From Costus lasius (taxonomy: Eukaryota > Streptophyta > Magnoliopsida > Zingiberales > Costaceae), in contig CM050449.1 of assembly GCA_027563935.2 (NCBI GenBank), positions 84,413,178 to 84,477,177 on the forward strand: a stretch of DNA of 64,000 nt, given 5' to 3'. Under the pieces are notes generated by a model. That model saw nothing but the letters and a program-made list of their open reading frames with translations, ran no database searches and was not told the origin of the DNA. Numbering within the stretch: position 1 is the stretch's first letter; every line of letters begins with the position of its first letter. Below are positions 34,651-46,087 of this stretch, piece after piece. The translations under genes were made by a program, and so were the position numbers.

Positions 34651-35711
34651 TGACCTTTAAATTAGCGCTTCTTGGGAGGCAACCCAAGCTTTCTAACTTT
34701 AGTTTTGCTTTCTTTTATTTACTTTATTTTAATTTTATTTTAGGACTAATTTTTATAATTTTTTTCTATAGGAATCAAGATTTGGCATGAAAATACGGCA
34801 CTACCGTAACATCCTTTACGGTACCGTAATCCCGGTTATTTTTACCCAGAGAGTTTTAACCCGTTACGGTACCGCCGTAAATTCCTTTACGGTACCGTAT
34901 TTTGTGACAAAATCTTCCCGAGAGTTTTTTGTTTTACGGCCGTACCGTAAACTTGTTTACGGTGCCATAAGTTTTGAATTTTTAAATTTTCAATTTTTTG
35001 AATTTTGAATTTTTTTTGAATTTTGAATTTATTAAAAAAAAATATAAAAATATTTTTTCTGATCAATATTACGACACCACCGTAAACTGCTTTATGGTGT
35101 CGTAACCGTTGCAGCTTTTCGACCTGAGAGTTTTTACCATTACGGCATTGCCGTAAACTCCTTTACGGCCGTAAATATATCTGAAAAACGCGATAAAGGT
35201 GCCGTAACCTAATTTCTTCTGCTACCGTTTTGAGGTTTTCTCGCTCGCTCGTACACCGATCTTGAAGCTCTAACATTCCCCAACCTTCGGAAGACTCAGG
35301 CGACCCTTTCCGTCCGGTTATCGCCGCCAATCTGGTACTCTCTCGTCCGATTTCACTGTTCTAGCGAGTTTTGACCTAGTTTCCGCCCCCTTTGCTCGTG
35401 TGCTTCCATTTCTCAACCAATTTTGGGACTTTTTGTTTCTATCTGCTCGTGATAAGATAGGCTTTCGATTCTCTCTTGTTTCAAGAAATTCGAACCAATT
35501 TCTAGGGAGATCTGCGCTGAAACGTGATGAATGAGTTTAGGTTTTACTGTTCACCGTCGCCCTTTTCGATTTTTCATTGATCTCTGGGTCCAAGCATGAT
35601 TTCAAGTTGACATCTTACTTGATTAATGTTGTTGATGACGACTGGAAGTGTCATCCCTATTTATTTTGCTATATTTATGTTGAATCTTAGTTGCAGCTTG
35701 TGATTGAAACA
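34651..35711 (+). other. Athila-like spacer with palindrome array
   Basis: Non-coding stretch between the gag-protease stop and the env-position ORF. It starts with the short inverted repeat CTTGGGAGGCAACCCAAG (34669-34686), a motif I associate with this place in Athila-like elements, then T-rich sequence, the palindrome array (34792-35176, interrupted by an A/T-only stretch at about 34972-35060) and GC-rich sequence to the ORF. Confidence 0.75.
34792..35176 (+). repeat. Internal 70-bp palindrome module array
   Basis: Modules start at about 34793, 34863, 34933, 35071 and 35140. Spacings are 70, 70, 138 (two units, with the middle one replaced by A/T-rich sequence) and 69 bp. Each has two TTACGG/CCGTAA-type inverted repeats and a spacer with GAGAGTTTT. 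The motif and pattern are those of the LTR arrays at 9185 and 38608. Confidence 0.85.
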
Positions 35712-37136
35712 ATGCCACCAAGAACCAAGGGGATTGTCACCAAAAGAAAAGGAAAGGCACCAGCTGAGCCCTCCTTTCCACCCAACCCGCATGGAATTTT
35801 GTTCAGGAATGAAATTCAAGCTGCAAGATATAATCAACTAGTTGAGAGAAGAGTAATTGCCACCAAGTATGCTGATAAGAGAACCATGGAGACATTGGGT
35901 TTTCATGACGATGTCATGTGGATGTTTGAGCAAATCAAAGCCCAGAGATTCTTCCAAATGACACCACAAACATATCTACCATTGGTGCTTGAATTTCTGA
36001 GTAGTTTCAAGGTGCAGCTGCATGAGTATAGTGAAAGACATGCAGATGGTTATATCACCTTCCGCATAGCTAATGTAGAAAGGTAGCTGTCCATGCAAGA
36101 CTTGAGAACCATCTTCCAATTTGGTACAGGAGGCCGTACATCAGTTTCAGTGGGGTATGCTGAGGATGTGTTTTGGAACCAAATAACTGAAGAGACCCAC
36201 TTTTCAGCACTTACTGCTAGAGCTTCAAAGATTTCCAATCCTTGCATCAAGTATGTTCACAGAGTTTTGGCCCACACTGTCTTTGGTAGAGGTGACAGTG
36301 ATGGGATGGTAAGGCAAGCTGAGTTGTTCTTTTTATGGAGTATGCTATTTGGATATCCCTTATATGTTGTCTTTTTCTTCATGAAACACTTGGAAAAAGT
36401 TTTTAGGGCAAAGAAAGGAGCTATTGTGATAGGTGGTTTCATTACACCTATAGCCCTGTACTTGAGAGTTGAGCCCTATGGGACAGAGATTGCAGGAGGG
36501 AGTCCAAGACTTGACTTAGAGTCTTGTGTTGCAATGAAAATGGTGATAAGAGAAGGAGACGGCTTTTCACTGATTCTTGGACCTAAAGGACATACGTTAC
36601 CACTTCCATGCACCAAGAAGACCACAGTTAGAAACCAAGAGAACTGCAGGTTGGTTCCAGAAGACGCCGGCATTGCTATGCCACCCCCTCTCAGTACCAT
36701 ACCACCACCACCCTGGGGTAGTAATGATGATCCTTTTGGGATGGGCATGGAGCAGCCATCTAGAGCTGCAGATTCTTCCACACACCCAGACTCAGGCAGC
36801 AGATTCTCCAGTGCCTTCGATCCCGGATTTAGATACCTCTCCACTCAGCTGTACCAACAGGAGCAGAGGATGGAGAGAGTGATGAACACAATGAGTGACA
36901 TGAGAGGTTCCATAGGCCAGATGACTGATTCTATGCATCACTTCAATAAAGACATTGAAAATCTGAGTACCTACATGGAGGAGATGGGAAATTTCTTGTA
37001 TGAACGCTTCGATTTTCAGGATCCTTGGAGGAGTGGAGAGTATGGAGGGCATCAGAGAGCACCACCTACTGATCGTATAGACGCCGCAGCACAGAGCACC
37101 GAAGAGATAGGATCTGATGGCGGTGAAGATTGGTAG
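35712..37136 (+). pseudogene. Athila-like env-position ORF (plant transposon protein type)
   Basis: From the ATG at 35712 (MPPRTKGIVTKRKGKAPAEP), or one in frame at 35691, to the stop at 37134-37136, with one in-frame TAG at 36084-36086 and no frameshift. It has a basic N-terminus, a globular region (HDDVMWMFEQIKAQRFF; EDVFWNQITEETHFSALTARASKISNP in parts), a hydrophobic stretch FFLWSMLFGYPLYVVFFFM, a proline-rich part and a C-terminal heptad-like region (QEQRMERVMNTMSDMRGSI). I recognise the type found after pol in Athila-like elements, sometimes called env-like or putative plant transposon protein. Its function is not known. The TAG stands where CAG or GAG would fit. Confidence 0.78.
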
Positions 37137-38351
37137 AGTCTTGTGAGTATCACTTTTCCCTTTTATCTTTTGTCTTTCACTTTAAGTATCTTATTGATAT
37201 TTCATGTGTTGAAGGGAAGGATGCTTCTTCTACACCTTTGTGTCCACCAGCACTACTACTCTATTTTTCATGTTTATCTTTTCGATCTTCGATGGGGTTG
37301 TATAATGATTATGATGATATTCTTTTCAATATGGTTGTATTCACTTGATAATATTTTGATGACATTACATGATGATGATGAGCAAATTTTGATATGAATG
37401 GCCTTGATCTACCTTTGGGATTATTGTATATGGCTTGATTGATGTTTGATATAGATGAGTGAATCCAAAATTGAGACTAGAATAAGGCCTATCATGTCAA
37501 ATTTATTTCTCTTATACATATCTACTTTTGAAATTCTTCATTGGTTGAGGAGTAAGATTTTAGGGAGATATGTTGTTTGAAAATTTGATTTAAAAGTGAA
37601 ACTACTTCTTGAATAAAATCGGCATATGAGTATGAATACTTGAATTGATATTGATTGACTAGTCTAATTGAGGTTTTGTTTATTTTACTATTTGTTGGGA
37701 AAAAGAATCCAAAATCCACAAAAATAGTGAGAGACTCCCCTACTTGGCACTGTGTAAAATTGATAGTGGTACCGAACGACATGGGTTGAAGTCTAAAAAG
37801 AAATGAGAGGAATCTATTCACATTAACTCCGCTGTCTTTGGTAATGATTCCAAATACTAAAAAGACATGAGTTCTATTACACTGACTATGTGGTCAGTGT
37901 ACTCCGATTTCGTCACCAGAAAAAAGGTGGTAATCGAATTAGAGAATGTGATTGATGCAAAAAGAAACAAAAAGTATGTATCTATGTGGGTATATATCAT
38001 CCAAAAACAAAAAGAAAAAGAAAAATATGAGTGGAAAAAGATTTTGGATATCCTATTCCTGTAAGCAAAAGTATGATAAACCTAAACTGAAAATTGGATA
38101 AAGTCTTGAGATTGAAATTCTTTCTTTTATGCAAGTTGCAAAGTTTTATTTGACTAAGTTGTGGATCTTGAGAATTAGATTTAGAAGATGATATATCCGT
38201 CTTAAAATTTTATAATGCAATTAATGAAGACTTTTCATTGGTGATTGTATGTTAGAAATTTATTTTCCATGAGAAAGTCTATGCCTATGATCAATTTTTG
38301 AATTTTCTTGGTTTTTGCTTGAGGACAAGCAAAGTTTGAGCCTTATGTGTT
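37137..38351 (+). other. Athila-like 3' untranslated region
   Basis: AT-rich, about 1.2 kb, with no supported gene. It ends with a purine-rich stretch (GAGGACAAGCAAAGTTTGAG, 38320-38339) that fits a polypurine tract, followed by the 3' LTR at 38352. Confidence 0.7.
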
Positions 38352-40190
38352 TGATGACATCAAAATTCATCGTGATTTCTATGCCATTTTATCGATATTT
38401 ATGTGTCATATTCATAGACTTTGCTTGTTTTTATGCCATATTTTATTAATATCTGCGGAATCTATACTCTTTTCTGTTTTTGATGATTTTCAGGCAAAAA
38501 GGCATATTTTTCAGTCGATTTCGAGCAATCCAAGTGCATAATCGAACTCACAACATCAAAAGAAGATCACACGTCAAATTTTAGAAGATTTGGAGCTTTA
38601 GAGGAAATTACGGCACCCCCAACAAATGCTTTACTGTACCATAATTTGGAGCTTTAATCGGGCAGAGAATCGATGAACGTTATGGCATAGCCGTAAATAT
38701 CTTTACGGTGCCGCAATTAATAGGCGTTTTGGACAGAGACTTTGAGACGCTTACGGCACAACAGTAATCCTCTTTACGGCACCGTAATTCTAGTCGATTT
38801 TCCACTCGAGAGATTGTTCACATTACGGCACTAACGTAAAGAACAATACGGTACCATAATCACAGAAGAATTTCACGTGACAGCTCGCTGTCAAGATTAC
38901 GGCCCTGCCGTAAGGATCATTACGGCCGTAATTTCATCGCTGCTCGCGACTTTCCTAGTCAACTCAGAAGTCCGATTTTTACGTAGATGATTTCAAACAA
39001 TCCAGGCGTTTAAAAGGGAAGCTATAAGAAGGAGAAAAGGGGGATCAATGAGAGGAAGCCAAGCACCCCAAAAGCCCCAATTTTGATCCACCGGCCAGAG
39101 AAAAATCAGAGTTCACACCGCCGCCTAGGGTTCCGCCGCCACGACCAATTCCGGGCATCTCCGGCAGTGAAATTTGAGTGGAAGCTACGCATAGAGGAGA
39201 AGAGGATACCCCTGAAGTTTCAACGTGATCAGAGATCAGACGGAGGAGAAATCACTAGAAAACCGAGCGCTGCCGCTGTTCGCCTAGATTACGGCCGTAA
39301 ACATCTTTACGGCCGTACCGTAATTTTTACTCCTCCGTGATAGCTTAAACCTCTTTTGGGACATGGGGGAGTAATTCACTTGAGTTTTAATGACTAGATA
39401 ACTATCTTTCTATTATTTCATCTTGTTTAATCTTAGCATGATGATTTTACTCATGTGATGTTTTGTCCTTAGACTCTCCTCAGATCTATATTACTATTTG
39501 TGTTTTAGAATTTTCGCTATTGATTGAAAAGTAATTGCTTGAGAATTTGGAACCCTAGAATTGCATGATAGGAACCCCTTTTAGGTTAGTTCTTGTTTGT
39601 TTGATTCTAGTAAGCTAACTGCCATGATAATAATATAAATCTAGGATTGAGTCTAAGCTTTCAAACATGGAGATCTTGTGCGAAAGCAAAGATCGGAACG
39701 TTAGAGAACCTTGAGTAAAACTAGTGTCGAGATTCAGATGCACGAAAGTGATCCTTGAGATTCCACTAGAGATTATCGACTTAGAACTCGGATGGACGAA
39801 AGTGATCCTTGAGTTCTCAGTTGATGATTTACTTATCATTAGCATTGGGACAACTCTTGCATGAGAGCGAAGATTTATCCCTGCATGGTTGTCTGCACGA
39901 AAGTGAGATAATCCTTTTATTCAAGTAAATTGCATCTTTGTCATGTTGAAATTAAACTGATGAAATCTCTATTCATGTCTAGTCATAAAAATTAAAGTGA
40001 ACGAAACCCTAGTCCCAGCTTCTCTCTCTGATAATTCCGTTCTAGCGTTTTGGTCTTCGTTTGCTAGTTTACACTCTTTCGATTGCCTAGATAGTGAAAA
40101 ATCAATTATTCGGTACTCAGCAGCATAGGTCCCTGTGGATTCGATATTTTCTTTATTACTTCGAGTATCCGTACACTTGCGGACACAACA
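38352..40190 (+). repeat. Athila-like 3' LTR (1839 bp)
   Basis: Starts TGATGACATC and ends ACACAACA, followed by ATAAT. Palindrome modules start at about 38608, 38680, 38751, 38823 and 38896, with an isolated copy at 39289. It is diverged from the 5' LTR. Confidence 0.92.
38608..38935 (+). repeat. Tandem 72-bp palindrome modules in the Athila-like 3' LTR
   Basis: Five units spaced 72, 71, 72 and 73 bp, equivalent to 9185-9512. Some half-sites have mutated differently in the two LTRs. Confidence 0.85.
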
Positions 40191-40456
40191 ATAATGTTTT
40201 TCATGTATCAATGTTGAGGAAGTATATTTCTGATTCTAGTCATGTGTTAAGAGAATTATCAGTACCAATCCAGTCAGATGCAACTTTCACTGAGCATCTA
40301 GTTCGGATCTTAGACAGAAAAGAGCATCGCTTGAGAAACAAAGTAGTCAAGTTAGTTAAAGTTGGATGGCAACATCACCCAGATTGTGAGGCTACATGGG
40401 AAAGAGAAGAAAATGTTATAGTTCAGTACCCTCACCTATTTGATCATGGTAAATAA
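40191..40456 (+). pseudogene. Gypsy relic C-terminus with chromodomain
   Basis: Begins with the right TSD copy ATAAT (40191-40195) and continues in frame with the sequence cut at 8928 (VFHVSMLRKYI). The ILDRKEHRLRNKVV and VKVGWQHHPDCEATWERE segments correspond to the chromodomain of Tekay/Del-type chromoviruses, and the frame ends HLFDHGK at 40456. The chromodomain is thought to steer integration to certain chromatin. This last part has no stop. Confidence 0.85.
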
Positions 40457-40743
40457 ATTTGGAGACCAAATTCTTTTTAATGAAAAGTATATTGTTATAT
40501 TTAAAAAAATAAATAATTAATTAATCAATAAATAATTAATAATAAATAAAAATACGTTTAAAAATTAAAAAAACCCTATTTTCTACTGTTCGCTCACTTG
40601 GTGCATCGTCATCACATTAACCATGCCTAAGTGATAGTGCTTCTAATAGTCATTATTGTTCAAGTATTCCATGAAACAAAATAATAATAATTTAACCTAT
40701 AAAATTAATGAATTGAAATTCAAGTTTCAATATAATATTAATT
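40457..40743 (+). other. Probable gypsy polypurine region and start of its 3' LTR
   Basis: The sequence after the stop (AATTTGGAGACCAAATTC, then TTTTTAATGAAAAG) resembles the tail of Tekay-type elements, with the polypurine tract degraded. An LTR may start with TGTTATATTT at about 40493. The other end is not recognisable, and the 5' LTR lies outside the window. Confidence 0.4.
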
Positions 40744-40815
40744 GGGTTCATAGCTCAGTGGTAGAGCAATTGACTGCAGATCAATAGGTCACCGGTTCAA
40801 ACCCGGTTGGGCCCT
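40744..40815 (+). tRNA. tRNA-Cys (anticodon GCA)
   Basis: 72-nt cloverleaf without intron. The acceptor stem GGGTTCA pairs with TGGGCCC (two G-T pairs), the D arm has GCTC/GAGC, the anticodon stem ATTGA/TCAAT encloses loop CTGCAGA with anticodon GCA, and the T arm is ACCGG-TTCAAAC-CCGGT. CCA is not encoded. A T-rich tract for Pol III termination is not directly downstream; the first runs of T are weak. It matches the plant nuclear tRNA-Cys pattern with a few substitutions that preserve pairing, so it is probably functional, though a dispersed copy is possible. Confidence 0.88.
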
Positions 40816-41686
40816 TACAATGGTTGTAAAATATAAGTGGCGTTGTCTTATTAATAAGTTTATAAAATATTGATTATGGGTTATCTTCTAATGTCACTTG
40901 ATATAAGATATTACAATCCATGCCACGACAAAGGAAGTTTGCATAATTACCCAACTATATTTGTAGTGGAGAGTAATTAATTAAATTGACAATAAAATTG
41001 CCATGATAATAATAATTAAACTAATTCCATCAATTAACTAATTTTTTGAATAGATAACTATTGATTTTTTTTTTTTGATATGTTCTAATCGTAGATATTC
41101 AAATGGAGTGCTAATGTACTGAGTAGCTTGCTACAATTATGAAATACTACTTATCAATACCATGTATCTCCAGACCAATTTTGCCATGAGTATTATAGAA
41201 CTATTATATTTGTGTAAGTTACTACTAAGGAAGAAGTTAGAGTAGTGAGCATATATATTTTTTATTTTGAAAATTTAGACTAATGCTAATAAGTAAAAAA
41301 AAAAACTTCTATCATCTATTTAATTTAATTTAATTATTTCTATTCTTTTGTCTTATTTGACTCACTACAACTATAAAACTATTTTGTGTATTGAGCATAT
41401 ATTTTTTAAAAAAAATTTAGGGAGCATATATTTTTCTTTTGGAAATTTAGGGATGAGTATTAATCGTACAATTTAAATGGATGAGGTATTTTAATTTAAA
41501 TGAATTGTCTCTATTATTTTGTCTTATTTGACTCAGTACAACTGTAAAATTACTTTGTGTATTGTTTTTAGTGGTAAAATGAACATTATGTAGTTTATTA
41601 AAATGTGTCGGGTGAGTGGCAGGTATTCCAAAACCATGATGAAATAGTATATATATAAAGCATGTGATTGTGTTCCTTATTGACAC
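40816..41686. other. AT-rich intergenic sequence
   Basis: No supported gene. It contains short repeated phrases (GTCTTATTTGACTCA... at about 41350 and 41519, and ATTTTGTCTTATTTGACTCA-like segments) suggesting a local duplication of about 170 bp. Confidence 0.6.
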
Positions 41687-42154
41687 TAGGGGTGGCAACA
41701 GTTGTTTTTATTCTAAACTCGAACCCAACTCAATTACAAAATCCGCTATTCGAACCTGACTCAAACCCGAGTTGGGTACCCTATTATATAATCCGAATCT
41801 AGGTCAAGTATTTAAATAAGTACCTGCGGGTACTTGATTAAATAAAAATAGACTATTTATTATTTTATTTTATAAAATATACTTTAGAATTTAAAATAAT
41901 AATAAATATATTTATATAATAATTATATATTATTATTTTTATATTTTTAATAGTAATAAATATTTATATAATAGTTATTTTATTATTATTTATATTTTAA
42001 TAATAAAAAATATATTTTTTTGAAATCGGGTAATATGTACCGGGTATCTACATTCATAATTCTAAACCATATTAAAATCTGGCCTATCAAACTCGAACCC
42101 ACCCCGTTTAGCTAATCGGGTGCTCGAATTGAATGGGTGAAATTGCCACCCCTA
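41687..42154. mobile_element. hAT-type MITE (468 bp)
   Basis: Terminal inverted repeats TAGGGGTGGCAA and TTGCCACCCCTA, flanked by 8-bp TSDs ATTGACAC (41679-41686) and CTTGACAC (42155-42162) with one difference. It is non-coding and AT-rich. TIR start TAGGGG and 8-bp TSD fit hAT. The TIR shares its first eight bases with the left TIR of the large hAT at 44135, but the interior differs. Confidence 0.85.
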
Positions 42155-42162
42155 CTTGACAC

Positions 42163-43012
42163 ATGGTTTTGTTGTTTATTGCTTTCTAAAAGAATGTGTA
42201 ACCTAGACAAACTATTTGTAAGTGCAAATGAATTGCTAGCAATAATACATGATGCAAATCTAAGATGTAAAATTGCAAGCATTCATGAAACCATGATGCA
42301 AAAATTCTAGCATACAATAATCACAACATATCTTTAGCAAAATCATTATATTTTTTTTTATATCAAAAACATTTTATGGCATTACATGAGTGACAAAAAG
42401 TCTCAAATGGATGATTTTATATAGTGTCTACTTATAGTACACTATGTACCTTAGTTTCGTGTAAGGAGATCAACTCCATGCATAATACTAGTCTCATTCA
42501 TTGCCAATGTTCCACAAGTAAAACAATAAAAAAATAAAAAAAACCCTTAATTACAAGTATACACAAGAGTTATACCACTCACTACTTTATCTTTAACAAG
42601 TTTCTCTACTTAATACATATATACATGCGTCAGCACTCCCCTGCGTCACTACACACCTTTGTGCCCCTAGTTGCTGAGCTGCACTATTATAGGTCATGTC
42701 AATCGAAGTATATTTCATATAATAACATGACACCATGTGTGTACATATTGTACATTGAATAAATTGTCTTTGTTTATGCGCAGACCTTGTTGGGCACTAT
42801 CTCAAGGCATGGAAATCCTTATGGGGTGTATGATCTTCATGTGGTGGCATATGGAATGTATAAAATCAGCCCACCCAAGGCTAGTCAAGCCCTAGCCTTT
42901 CCCACACACAAGAGGCTTTGTGGTTACAGTATAATATTGGAGGGGTGAACGTGCTTATTTAAATAAAATCTCATGACAACTCATGAGTTTAAAATTGAAG
43001 GTTACACAGTTT
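42163..43012. other. Intergenic sequence without recognised features
   Basis: AT-rich with no frame of conserved type. The stretch 42780-42960 is less AT-rich but shows nothing I recognise. Confidence 0.5.
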
Positions 43013-43144
43013 CTACTCTTGCACCATTGATGGAGGGCCAGGACATGCTCCGAGGAGATCTGCTAGGGCTCGAAAGAAACCTTCCATATATGGTTTTCCT
43101 TCCTTGAGTCCATCTTCCTTATTTGTATTTGCATTGCGTGGCAT
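43013..43144 (-). CDS. Hypothetical 43-residue ORF
   Basis: Minus-strand ATG at 43144-43142 to TAG at 43015-43013. The product is mixed in composition, with a charged start (NTNKEDGLKEGKPYMEG) followed by FFRALADLLGACPGPPSM. The composition is more protein-like than other small ORFs in this AT-rich stretch, but I do not recognise a family and there is no second line of evidence. It could be an exon of a host gene, a small peptide gene, or chance. Confidence 0.25.
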   Translation of the reverse strand: MPRNANTNKEDGLKEGKPYMEGFFRALADLLGACPGPPSMVQE

Positions 43145-44126
43145 GATAGGTTAGATCTACCCCCAAAATAAAACATGCATCCATGTAGAGCTATTTATGG
43201 TAGGTTGTGCATTGTAAACATGCATGCATAAAAATTTGAAAAAAAATGTAACTCATGCATCATGATAGATTAGAGCATACTTTCATTTATGTTGTGCTAG
43301 AAAGTTCCTCAAGTGCTCAAGCAACTCAGCTCACTCATTCAACTGAGCTAGCTCCAAATTCGGAAAGTCAGTCCCAATTCCAATTCAAGTAAAGATTCAA
43401 CATAAAGAAGCTTCAATCAACACTTGTCATGAGAAGATTGCACCAGCTCATGGAAAGAATACAGCCACAACCTTGCAAATTTGTGTCAATCCATGAAATA
43501 AATTATGGGATTAATCAAGATCTAAAATTTTAGGGATCCCTCATGTAGAACCCCAATTTGTGGAAACATATATGGAAGCCTCTTAGCCGCCCAAGCCATT
43601 TAATGAAAGTTTTCAAATTTGAAACAAAATGCATTGAACCAAGACACAATCGACCACCATCTAAAAAGGAAAGAAGATACCTCATGAAGAATATTCCAAG
43701 CAACATCCAATCAAGCCAATGCGTCCACACCAAAGAAGGCAGCTCAACCACAAGGAAACCTCATGAATTTTGAATTTATCTTCAAGGAAACCACCCAAAG
43801 CACTTTTCCAAATTTTATATGGAGCAAATGACTTCCTTTCCCACAAGTAGTCACCGCCTGTATAATTGTAACCCATCATCATAATGCATATTGTTGAATA
43901 GTTGATAGATAGACAAATCTATCTGTGCTTGTGTCGCCAATCTCCTCCCTTTTTCTTCTCTAAGGGCCAAGCCCTCTACCTCTCTTCTTCCCCTTCTCTT
44001 CGATCAACCAAAGCCCTTTCTTGCTCTTGTGAAGATCAAAGCCTTCAAGTGAACTGATTCCTCCATTGGCACATCCTTCCTCCTTGAAGCCGAGACCTTC
44101 AAAGATGATTTCCCAAGCAAAGCTAA
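43145..44126. other. Sequence left of the hAT element
   Basis: No supported gene. The stretch 43930-44060 is strongly pyrimidine-rich (CTCCTCCC, TTCTTCCCC), and together with 58263-58383 on the other side of the hAT insertion it could be an untranslated leader or part of an older LTR. ORFs at 43530-43882 on both strands do not resemble known proteins. Confidence 0.45.
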
Positions 44127-44134
44127 GTATTTTG
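44127..44134. repeat. hAT TSD, left copy
   Basis: GTATTTTG, identical to 58255-58262: the 8-bp duplication expected of hAT. Confidence 0.93.
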
Positions 44135-44310
44135 TAGGGGTGTCCAATCGGTTCAACCCGAACCGAACCGAACTGATTGGACCCGCACCGAACTTTTTTT
44201 CCTATTTGTTTCCAACCCGAAACCGAACCGAAATATTACAAAACCGATGTAAACCGAACCGAAAAATATCGGTTCGGTTCGGGTTAAACCGATAAAAACC
44301 GAAATTTTAA

Positions 44311-46087
44311 GCATAATAGAAAAGTTTTCTATTATGACTCATTGACATTGTTATCTTATGGTTTTGAAAGTAGATTCATTGTATATCTTATGGTTTTTGA
44401 AAGTAAAACTACTAATATATGAGTTGCTAAGAATTCTTACTTATGTAGGCCAGGACAGATACGAAGAATAGCTTCAGCAAACTGGAGATACATAAATGCT
44501 CAATAAAGCAAATAATGTCTCATGTTCCTGTACAAATGCCTCTGTAGATAAACGAAAAAAAAGGGGTCAAGATTGTGTTCGTATTTACCAGAAGCTAAGA
44601 TTAATATTTAGTACTGTTGGGTGATATATAAATTGTGAATCCAAATAATGGTACAAAAATACAAGTAAGAACTAGTAGATAATAAGTAATAAAGCAGCAG
44701 GAGCTGTTGAATTCTTAGAGTCAAACTAATGAACTATAAGCCACTCAGATTGATACATGTACAAGTTAGCTGCAGTTTTCAGAAGAATAGCATCCAAGTC
44801 TTCACTAATATATATAAAGTCGAAGCAAAGTGGCCAGCTGAATCATAGAGGTACAACGCAGAAAAAGAATAAAAGAATAAGCAAGTGACTGCTTGGGGTT
44901 CTCAAGAGAAATCCACATCAACAAATGTTAGTGAAAGATTTGGTGATAAATCATATCATATCTTGTAGACTCTCAGCATTGATTGATGATCTATGAACTA
45001 TGCTTTACCTTATTACCTATATCTCATTAGATGCTTAGTACCTTAGGCACAGCCTGTTTTTCAACGAAAAAAAGAACATAGTCACATGCTGAGTTGAATT
45101 TCTGTAAAATGGACAGATTTGTTTCAATGTGAAGTAATGATACTCGATCCATCATCATCTTAAAGTTGCCCAGAGTAACTTTTGATCAAAGTGTTAGAGA
45201 AAAATGAGTTATAACTAAGTACAGTACTGAAAAAGTTTGCTAAATTACAAAAGAAAGATCTCCTTACTCGCAGGAAGCACCAAATATGGTCTTAACTGGA
45301 GCTACGAAAATATTCCCAAGTGCAGCACCAACACCACTTGCAGCTTTACTTATAGCAGATCCCATTAGGCATGGTACTACTCATCCACCTACAGAATCAA
45401 TTTGGCACACAGGAAAAAAACTATATATTGGAAATAGTATTAAGCACACAGGAAAAAAACTATGAAGCACACGTTACTACTATCACTATCACAGTCAAAC
45501 ACATCAAAAGTCAAAACCGAATTTTGCATCAAATTTCAAATACCAAAGTGGCAAAGTATCAAACTTTCAAAGTTCAATTAAACAAACTTAGTAAGTACCA
45601 AGTACCAACTAGGCAACTACCAAAGTATCAAACATGAAACTACAATTCATACAGCATTACAACCATTTGTCCATACATCATAGTACCAACTTGGCAACTT
45701 TGACATAATCAAAATTCCAAAATTCAGAACTGAGAAGTGAGAAATGACTATTGTCCATACACCATAGTACCAACTAGGCAACAAACTCCAAATGCCCATC
45801 AGCCCATCAGTCCAAAGTTCAAACTCCATTACTGATTACTCTATTACCTGCATAAGCTAATATCAACAACTAACAAAAGTTACGTTAGTATTAGTAAATA
45901 GGAAATATACCAAAGCTGTCCTATTAACAATAATTATACTAAAGCATTTAACAAGTAATTGATTACCATTACTTACACGTTAGAGAGGTAACATCTACAT
46001 ATCAATGATTTCTGGTGTAGATTTAATTGTTGAAATCACTGTCAATTGTTGAAAATTGAAATCACAATAAATTAGAGCTTTAATCCA
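44311..46087. other. hAT non-coding 3' part
   Basis: About 1.8 kb with no protein frame. It contains small direct repeats: GCACACAGGAAAAAAACTAT twice near 45404 and 45445, and TACCAACTAGGCAAC-like segments near 45602, 45684 and 45767. Confidence 0.6.

Larger units (their letters stand above)
8929..40190 (+). mobile_element. Athila-like gypsy element lacking RT/RH/IN, with nested insertions
   Basis: Bounded by two LTRs (8929-10768 and 38352-40190) and a perfect 5-bp TSD. The primer binding site matches Asp tRNA, which Athila-type elements use. Encoded in order are gag with a zinc knuckle, an aspartic protease (DLGASVSLMP) and an env-position ORF. No reverse transcriptase, RNase H or integrase is found between protease and env-position ORF; the protease frame continues directly into a basic tail. 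Copia-B1 with its own nested insertions occupies 12468-33573. Without it the element is about 10.2 kb. Confidence 0.9.

Noticed and set aside
34972..35060. A/T-only stretch as a possible origin or matrix attachment site
   Set aside because: It is simple low-complexity sequence inside the repeat array, with nothing specific to support a function.
36476..37052. Minus-strand ORFs of 62-122 codons
   Set aside because: Shadows of the env-position ORF on the plus strand.
43530..43773. ORFs on both strands left of the hAT
   Set aside because: No recognisable motif, mutually overlapping on opposite strands, no start context or homology that I can name.
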